Assembly (NCBI RefSeq): GCF_003265705.1
Contig: NW_020312935.1
Coordinates: 4,221,603-4,285,602, forward strand
Length of the DNA stretch: 64,000 nucleotides
Direction of reading: 5' to 3'
Source: Callorhinus ursinus
Lineage: Eukaryota > Chordata > Mammalia > Carnivora > Otariidae
Below the pieces are notes generated by a model. That model saw only the letters and a program-made list of their open reading frames with translations, was not told the origin of the DNA and ran no database searches. Made by a program: the position numbers and the translations under genes. This document shows, one piece after another, positions 57,282 through 64,000 of the stretch. Positions within the stretch are counted from its first letter, which is position 1. The number at the start of each line of letters is the position of its first letter.

Positions 57282-58839
57282 GAGTTGCTATTGAAATGAC
57301 AATCTCTTCTAGTTTTTAGAAGCTAGGTATTCAGATAAATACCAGAAAAGGTATGTGGTGGAAAGAAGGTTGTTACCGTAGATTTATTATTACATTTCTG
57401 ACCATAATTGTATGCTTTACCTCTTTTAGCCAAAGCAAATTTCAGTTCAGTGTCAAGAAAGAGAACTCTAAATTCCACTGAATCGATCAGCTGCCAGTTC
57501 AATCATAGGTCCTGGGATCCTGAAATTCTAAAATCATATTTCAGAATATAATTGACGCTAAAAGGAATAACAAAGCTACCTCACTGAGTAGCCTTTTTCT
57601 CCAAGGAGCTCAAAATACTTTGCCGCAACAGCCTTACAAAAAGTCCTAAAGGGCAGGTTTTATTAGTTGTACTTTCTTGCAAAGGAAGCTAAGGTACAAA
57701 AAGCAAGAAATGCCTTTTCCTGATTATTGCTAAGTTCTCCATAGAGCTAAAACGGAACTAGCTAGAGCTGGTGTTCTTCTCGTAAGACCTCACTTACCTT
57801 ACAGTGCACAAAATAAGAATTTTGCATGCATTTTCCTCTGACAATATCTCCACAGCACAGAAAACAAGGGTTAGTAATCCATATAAATTGGCTGAATAAT
57901 TATCTGTAAACCAGAAACTGGCCAGTTTACAATCTGGAATTCAACTTCACTTTGACCCAAGCAACAAGGGCAAATATTGGACTTTCAAATTATCTAGTTG
58001 AGGCAGTTTGCAGCTTGGTAGGCATAAAGTTAAAGGGGACTAGCTAATTTAATATAGGTTTTTTAGAGCATTCTGATTAAGTACACATTTCATAGCCGTG
58101 TATATCCAGGACCCAGACTTATCATTAGGATTTGATTAGTAACATTTTACTGAAACAAAATCAATGTTTGAGGTTTTGTTTCCTTTCTGTGGTTTGCTTT
58201 ATCCTAGTCTCTCTCTGGCCAATTCTTTCCAAAGTAAATTTTTTTAACCCATCATCCCAAGTGAATGGGAATAAACAAGAATCCATGTTCTTCCAGGTCT
58301 CTCTGTTGAGATTTGCAATCTGCACAGGTCACCCTGGGAGTCATCTGGGACAGCTGGCACCAAGATCTTTAATACCTCAGATTCAGTCATCAGTCCTTGA
58401 ACCACGGGAGGCAGAAAAAAGACATGTCATTACCAATCCACCATACATCTACTACAATGTCATCTCTCTCTACTTCCAGAGATTATTTTCCAGGAGACCC
58501 AGAACACATGTGTCACAAACTTCTATGAAATACTGAGGTGTTTGTCTGGAATCCAGGTTCTGTCTGGATTATGATGAATTTCCTTGAATCTCTGCTTGGG
58601 TTCACCAGGAGAAATCTGGTCAAAGCCTCTGGAGATAAAGGATTCATGTCAAGGAAGTCAGATTGTCCAAATGTTATACTGATGTAATCAACTGAAAGTA
58701 TCCAAGAGAGCATCCATATAGATTTATAGCACACATGACATTTAAGAAACTGATAAAAATAGAATGGGCACCAACATCCATGGTATTAACCAGATTTCCC
58801 ATGGTTTAGAACATTAAGACGCATGCTAGGCTGTTTCAG
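57282..58839. other. No gene seen; unique sequence
   Basis: A 134-codon plus frame (58,132-58,536) begins hydrophobic but lacks any supporting signal. No repeat recognised. Confidence 0.45.
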
Positions 58840-59050
58840 AAGGCAGTGGTCTATAGTCCAAAGGAACAGAGACTCAAGCACTGGACAGAGCTAGGTGCAA
58901 ATCTAAGCTCAGCCACTTCGGAGTTGTGTAACCTTGCAAATAAACTAATGTATGTGAGAGTTCCTTTAAATACATTTCATAGGGCTGGTAGATATGATAA
59001 AGTTTACACTTGTAAGGTGCTCCACAGAGAAGGCACCCACCAAATCACTC
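58840..59050 (+). mobile_element. MIR SINE
   Basis: 'gcactggacagagctaggtg', 'aagctcagccacttcggagt', 'gtgtaaccttgcaaataaac' and 'cttgtaaggtgctccacag' are in MIR order, with a deletion in the middle. Confidence 0.75.
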
Positions 59051-60394
59051 ATAAATTTGTTCAATACCTGTGTGCAGGAAGAGAGCTCTACATACATTAT
59101 TTCATTTAATCCCCACACAGGTGTGTGAGTGGCCCTTATGTAAAAGAAAGGCCATCAGAAGATCACTTTAAAACAGATCCATTTCCAAAAGGGTCAGTGG
59201 ACCTCAGGAGCAAGAGACTAGAGATGGACCCTGGAATGCAGCCAGAGGAGAGGCATGGCACCTGCAGCCTGCCATTCCCAGAGGGGACCTCAAGAGAGTA
59301 TATCTTGAAAGTCAGGGCTAAGCATCTGCCAAACCCAGAGAACACCACAAGCAGATCAGTGCAGGACTGCTAAGACTTTCCCTGTCCCTGCCCCTCCTCC
59401 TCACCCCTTCCAGGTCCCACCCTAGGGGTGGGATGGATTCAGGGGGAAAAGCTCCTCTAGGAAAGAAAGAGAGAAGTCAACCCATCCCCACCTCCTACTG
59501 TGGGCTTCTCAACCTAAAGCAACACCATGATGGGCAAGAAGAGTGGCTTGAACTTTAATAAAGGTCAGAATGTTACATTGAACTGGTCATTTTTATCACT
59601 GAAATTATACTGTTCTTATGACCAGAAGTAACCAGAGTATATTTTCTTAAATCTGAGAGTAGCTGGAAAAGCTAAAATGTGTGTCAGAGATCTCATGGAG
59701 ATGCAGGCAAAGAACTGGCACAGAGTGGGTTTGGGGGGTGGGGGAAAGAACACAGTTTGTATCCTAGAATTCTTTCCAACATACCATGGCTTTTAATATA
59801 AAAGATGTTCACTATAAGTCCTATGAAACTACAAAATGAAAACAGGAGAGCATGGTCATTGCACTGGATTAGTTTAGTCATTCCATCTGAATATACTGAG
59901 CAAGAGAAGAAAAATCTATAAAGCTCAAAGTAAAGCAGAGCTATAATGTGAATAAACCAGACTACTTCCTATTTCAAATGATTTCGATAGTCATTTAGAT
60001 TATCTAGAACTCCCACATCCTAACTGCCAAAAAAAAAAAAAAAGCTTTCCACACCATCTGAATTACTAGACAAACATCAACCTATTCCTTCACTTCATCT
60101 TGCACAGTTCCAACCAAAGAATAAGGGGTGGTAGGGCTTGAAAGACCCAGGTTTTGTGTGCTTTGCAACTAGGTTTAAGAATACTTTTTTAAAAAATGAA
60201 GTATTGACAGTGTAGAAGGGAGCATCCGAGGAAGAACACATCAGAGCTTCAAAAATATTGGTAATATTTTAATACCTCAGCTGGAAGGTGAACACATTTT
60301 ATTTCATTGTTCTTCATACATCACACACACACGTATATAATGGTATAGTAATTGTTTCAAAATTTTCAAAACCTTTTATATTTATGGAAACAGT
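59051..60394. other. No gene seen; unique sequence
   Basis: Unsupported 82-codon frame at 59,125-59,373. A15 run near 60,030-60,044. The first 70 bp may be further reverse MIR-like text ('catacattatttcatttaat'). Confidence 0.45.
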
Positions 60395-60778
60395 AAAAAA
60401 ATCAGGTGGTTCACAGGGGATGGGAAAGAAGGAGGGATGGATAAATAGGTGGAACACAGAGGATCTTTAGGGCAGTAGAACTGTTCTGTATGATACTGTA
60501 AAGGTGGATACATGTCCTTCTACATTTGTCAAACCCAAAGAACGTACAACACAAAGAGTGAACACTAATGTAAATTATGTACTTTGGGTGATAACAACTT
60601 GTGTCAATGTGGGTTCATCAATTTTAACAAATGTACCACTCTGATGCAGGATGTTGATAGTGGGGGAAGCTGTGCACGTGTGGGGTCAGAAGCATATGGA
60701 AACTTTTTACTTCCTGCTCAATTCTGCTGCGAATCTAAAACTGCTCTAAAAAATAAAGCCTATTAAAAAAAAAAAAAG
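60395..60778 (+). mobile_element. Old L1 3' UTR (L1M-type)
   Basis: 'gggcagtagaactgttctgt', 'atgatactgtaaaggtggat', 'gtcaaacccaaagaacgtac', 'gggttcatcaattttaacaa', 'gctcaattctgctgcgaatc' and 'ctctaaaaaataaagcctat', then a poly(A). A typical ancient L1 3' end. Confidence 0.88.
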
Positions 60779-60789
60779 GCATTTGTATT

Positions 60790-61085
60790 GCTGGTCTCTC
60801 TACTTCTGAATGCTCATCTCCAACTGTTCTAAAGTTATTTTAAGTGACATCTCCATAAGCCCCTCCCTGACACTTCCTCTTCCCACAGAGGAAACCCATT
60901 ATTCTTCCCTGTGCTGCATAGTTCCTGACCTTTATTCCAACTCTTCCATGGGATGTGTACTGCATGTCCACTGAGGGAAAGGAAGGCATCATCTTGGTGT
61001 TCTTTATATTTTAAACACCTACAAGAATATCTTGCATATAATAGATACTTAGTATAGCTTATTTCTTATTATGTTTATATAATTT
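60790..61085 (+). mobile_element. L2 LINE remnant, 3' end
   Basis: 'gcccctccctgacacttcct', 'cctttattccaactcttcca', 'ccactgagggaaaggaaggc' and 'cttgcatataatagatactt' are in sense L2 order. Confidence 0.7.
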
Positions 61086-62557
61086 GTAAGATAATACTAG
61101 AAATATTTATTATATTATTGTATTATTAGGAAAAAATCTGGTTTTCAGCCTAAAATAGATTAAATCTACAAAGATGCTTCCAACATCCCCAATATATTGA
61201 AATGACACCTATAGGTATTTTAACTAGTTTTCTTTCCTTGCCAGTGAGTAACTGCCACTACTGTAGATATGAGCTCATTTGAAGGAATGAAAAGAGCTAT
61301 TCCAAAGATCATTTAATAGACCTATGCATAATTATCAATTTCCTCTTGAAGCTAACATTTGTTAAAAGAAAAGGAAAGATTCTATTAATGATCAAAACAC
61401 TTGACTTTCTGGACCTATTCCATTTAATGGGGAAAACTCAGTTCTCTGTTCTTGGGTTACTGCCAGGTGGTCTTTTACCGGGAATCATTCTAAACTTCTA
61501 ATCACAGTTCAACAACCATCTGCCAAATCATATACAGGTATTGATATTTGCCACTCTACAGTTAAATTACATCAAATGTCAATGCAATCAACTCATTAGC
61601 AGGCTTCTATCGAGCTTCAGTGCTCACTACCCACTTTTGCGCCTCTTTGATGAAGCAGTGTATGGACCACATCCCTTGTCTACCAGCTGATCAGCTCAGT
61701 AATGTAAAATCAAATGAGCAAAAGAAAGAAGTGGTTAAAAAAAAAACCCGTGAGTGCTCTGGTTCCCTCATATGCAGAATATCAATATACTATAATCTAA
61801 CAAGAAAAGCAAAAGAAATTTAAAAATTGTTTAGAGAATCATTTTAACCAAAAATCACATGAAGTGATTAAAAGGCAGTGTAATTGTCCCTGGATCAAAC
61901 CTTGTTATCGTTCTTCCACCCTCCTTCCTAGCTGAGATTTTAAATCTTTCTTGCTGATATAAAAACCATAAGCAAAACTGAAGTGTCACTGTAACATGCA
62001 GAATGTGAATGTCAGAGGTCAGCATGGCTTACTGGTATGCTGGCCCACTGCTCCAAATTTTATATCTCTTCTGTCCCTGTTATTGCCTGACATGATTTAA
62101 CAACTGTAATTCCTTATTTAACGATGTCAAAGGTTTTTAGGAAATTGACTGTATTTCACCAACGATATATTTCTTCTTGATTACGGAGTGGTTAAAATGA
62201 TTTTAAACCAAGACAGCAAAATAAAGCAGTAATAAAATCAATAAAAGGTGCTTAAAACATTCCTTCTATTAGGTAATGGCATTTAAAATATCCGTAGCTT
62301 GTAATGGCACTTAGGATATGCCCAAAAATCAATGAGCTAAATTACTTATTGAACTAGTTAATTTGAACATTGAGTTTTTTATGTATATTGATAAAATGGG
62401 CTACAGAATACTCCTGGCAAGTAGCAATACCACGTTAATGGTCAGATGTCTCCCTCTGCTGGAAAAACAAATTATTTTCTTTAGCTACAGAACAAAAAGA
62501 TCAAAAAAATCAAAAGATATAACCTCAAAAAGTTCACCATAGGCCTCTTAAATCTTA
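61086..62557. other. No gene seen; AT-rich unique sequence
   Basis: No repeat or supported frame recognised. Confidence 0.5.
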
Positions 62558-62570
62558 AAGGCTTAAATCT

Positions 62571-62599
62571 TTTTTAATAATTTTTATTGTTATGTTAAT
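62571..62599 (-). mobile_element. Ultra-truncated L1 tail (about 29 bp), reverse orientation
   Basis: The insert is the reverse complement of attaacataacaataaaaat plus an A-rich end, i.e. the last bases of the young L1. The flanks aaggcttaaatct at 62,558-62,570 and 62,600-62,612 are identical. Confidence 0.88.
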
Positions 62600-62613
62600 A
62601 AGGCTTAAATCTT

Positions 62614-63639
62614 AAAAGGCTCCAGAAATTCTTCGGAATAACATAAAATCATTAAGGGTTAAAAAAACATATGCACCTTTTTAAAACTTTGTCATTAGCC
62701 TGGACCATGGGAATTTATACTCAATATACAACAGCAGAAAGAACCGAGATTTAATTATTTCAAAACTTTCTTCCTAATTTTCTAACCATTATCCTAGGGT
62801 TCTCTGGTATCTTACAGTAAGATTCTAAAAGCCTTGCATCCTTTCTCTTTGATGTCAGAAGGAAAGGGTTTGAATTTTAAAAGAGTAAGTATTAAATCTG
62901 TGCTCAAGGAAAAGTCTACATTCTTAGTAGTTTAATTTGATCAAAATCAAATTTGAACCATCTTTGCAAATGAAGATTTTTGAGAACTCAAAGTATGAAT
63001 CCACTAAACAGCTTCACATTCCTCTCCCTACATGGCAGGATAGGAGTTTCCAACACTATAATTACCATTATTTTTTTTCCCCAAACATCTACCATTTAAA
63101 ATGCTAAGTACTTTATTGAAAAGACTCTTCACCGCTTTTCAATTTCTCCCCCTGCCAGTTCAGCCCTAAGCAGGTGTTAGAGTTCTGAAGAGCTTGCCTC
63201 AGGACTTTAAATTCAAACTACAAAGGGGAGCTTCTGAAATTATGATAAAAGGTGTTAACAGAGAAATGAAGGTGAAGAGGTTATCTGACACTAAACTAAA
63301 ATTGTATATAGTACCTTTCAAAAATTACTGCCAACCAGAAAATAAAACTTTTATTTAGGAATTGCTTCAGTAAGAGTCCGTATATTTTTCACTCATATTT
63401 CAACACATTTCATTTATATTTGAAACAATGATATATATAAGATTACATGCATTGGTAGGAAATTTGCAATCAGAGTTGTGCTCATTCTGCATTTGGTTTG
63501 GTTTTGTGTTGCTTTGTTTTGTGTGTAGGGAGACTAAATAGGAAACTACAGAAAAAATCGTTTTTGCATGCTGAAAGATCACTGACCAACACATTACAGA
63601 TGCACTAACATACCACCCAAGTTGCACAATATGGGTAAT
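62614..63639. other. No gene seen; unique sequence
   Basis: AT-rich. The right part overlaps a long but unsupported minus frame (63,400-63,936). Confidence 0.45.
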
Positions 63640-63900
63640 GAATGTCTGACTCTTGCTAGGTGCAGATGCTAAAAAGATGACGAAGTTGGCCTTTACACAT
63701 ACCCTAGGGCAGAAGAGACGCATGTCAAATGAACCATTACCATATAGCATGATGAGCACTATATTAGAAAGATGCACAAAGTGGGGACCCGGAGGACAGA
63801 GGAACGCTGGGGAGGTGAGGAAAACTCCAACAGTAGAGATGACCTCTGAGTGGGATCCTTGAGAAAGACCCAGAAACTCTTCCGGTGTATAAGGCAAAGA
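63640..63900 (-). mobile_element. L2-like remnant
   Basis: 'cttgctaggtgcagatgcta', 'gacctctgagtgggatcctt' and 'gagaaagacccagaaactct' are compatible with the reverse L2 3' region. Weak. Confidence 0.4.
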
Positions 63901-64000
63901 CAATTTAAAAAGTAGGATAAGCACAGAGAAAAGCAAATGGCACGTAAGAGCTGAAATGGCTGAAGTTTCAGGTTCGTCTGGCAGAAGGCAAGAGGTCTGA

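Noticed and set aside
58132..58536. 134-codon plus-strand open frame with a hydrophobic N-terminus resembling a signal peptide
   Set aside because: No Kozak context, splice sites or repeat-free homology that I can recognise. The hydrophobic start is T-rich DNA.
63400..63936. 178-codon minus-strand open frame, the longest outside L1
   Set aside because: Its right part overlaps L2-like sequence, the translation is hydrophobic and low in information, and there is no promoter, splice or homology signal.

Overview
This window reads as intergenic or intronic DNA from a carnivoran mammal, most likely a non-canid caniform (bear, panda, seal or mustelid type). The main reason is about nineteen copies of a tRNA-Lys-derived CAN SINE. 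Its head reads ggcgcctgggtggctcagt and its tail carries tgtgttccctctctcgctg followed by a CT-rich tract and AAATAAATAAAATC. There are also several young carnivore-type L1 3' ends, and old L2, MIR and LTR debris typical of placental mammals. The sequence is AT-rich, has no CpG island, and shows no complete protein-coding gene, rRNA, functional tRNA or CRISPR array.

Layout. 1-6.4 kb: LTR-like debris, then two L2 copies on the minus strand (one still showing an L2 reverse-transcriptase fossil), a short L1 tail inside the second L2, another LTR-like piece and a MIR. 6.4-9.5 kb: a composite L1 bounded by one perfect 16-bp target-site duplication. 9.5-16.4 kb: a SINE-rich block holding a SINE-bounded micro-inversion, a SINE-in-tail pair and two neighbouring SINEs that share an identical 5' segment. 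16.4-25 kb: mostly unique sequence with L2 and L1 remnants and one coding-like minus-strand fossil near 18 kb. 25-34 kb: SINEs, then an old L1 interrupted by both a SINE and a 4-kb young L1. 34-46.6 kb: L2 debris, a degraded processed pseudogene on the minus strand (about 36.9-38.5 kb, itself split by a SINE), more SINEs and a CA microsatellite. 46.6-64 kb: mostly unique DNA with MIR, L2 and LTR fragments, a coding-like fossil at 55.6 kb, one good internal-exon candidate on the plus strand (57,188-57,279) and an ultra-short L1 tail at 62.6 kb.

Nothing here works as a set of genes. If the exon candidate is real, the window is largely intron of a plus-strand transcription unit. The content is a record of retrotransposition: nested insertions, target-site duplications, 5' truncation and template switching. 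I found no convincing new biological system. The most informative observations are the rearrangements and ultra-truncated insertions, which are dated and oriented by their target-site duplications.
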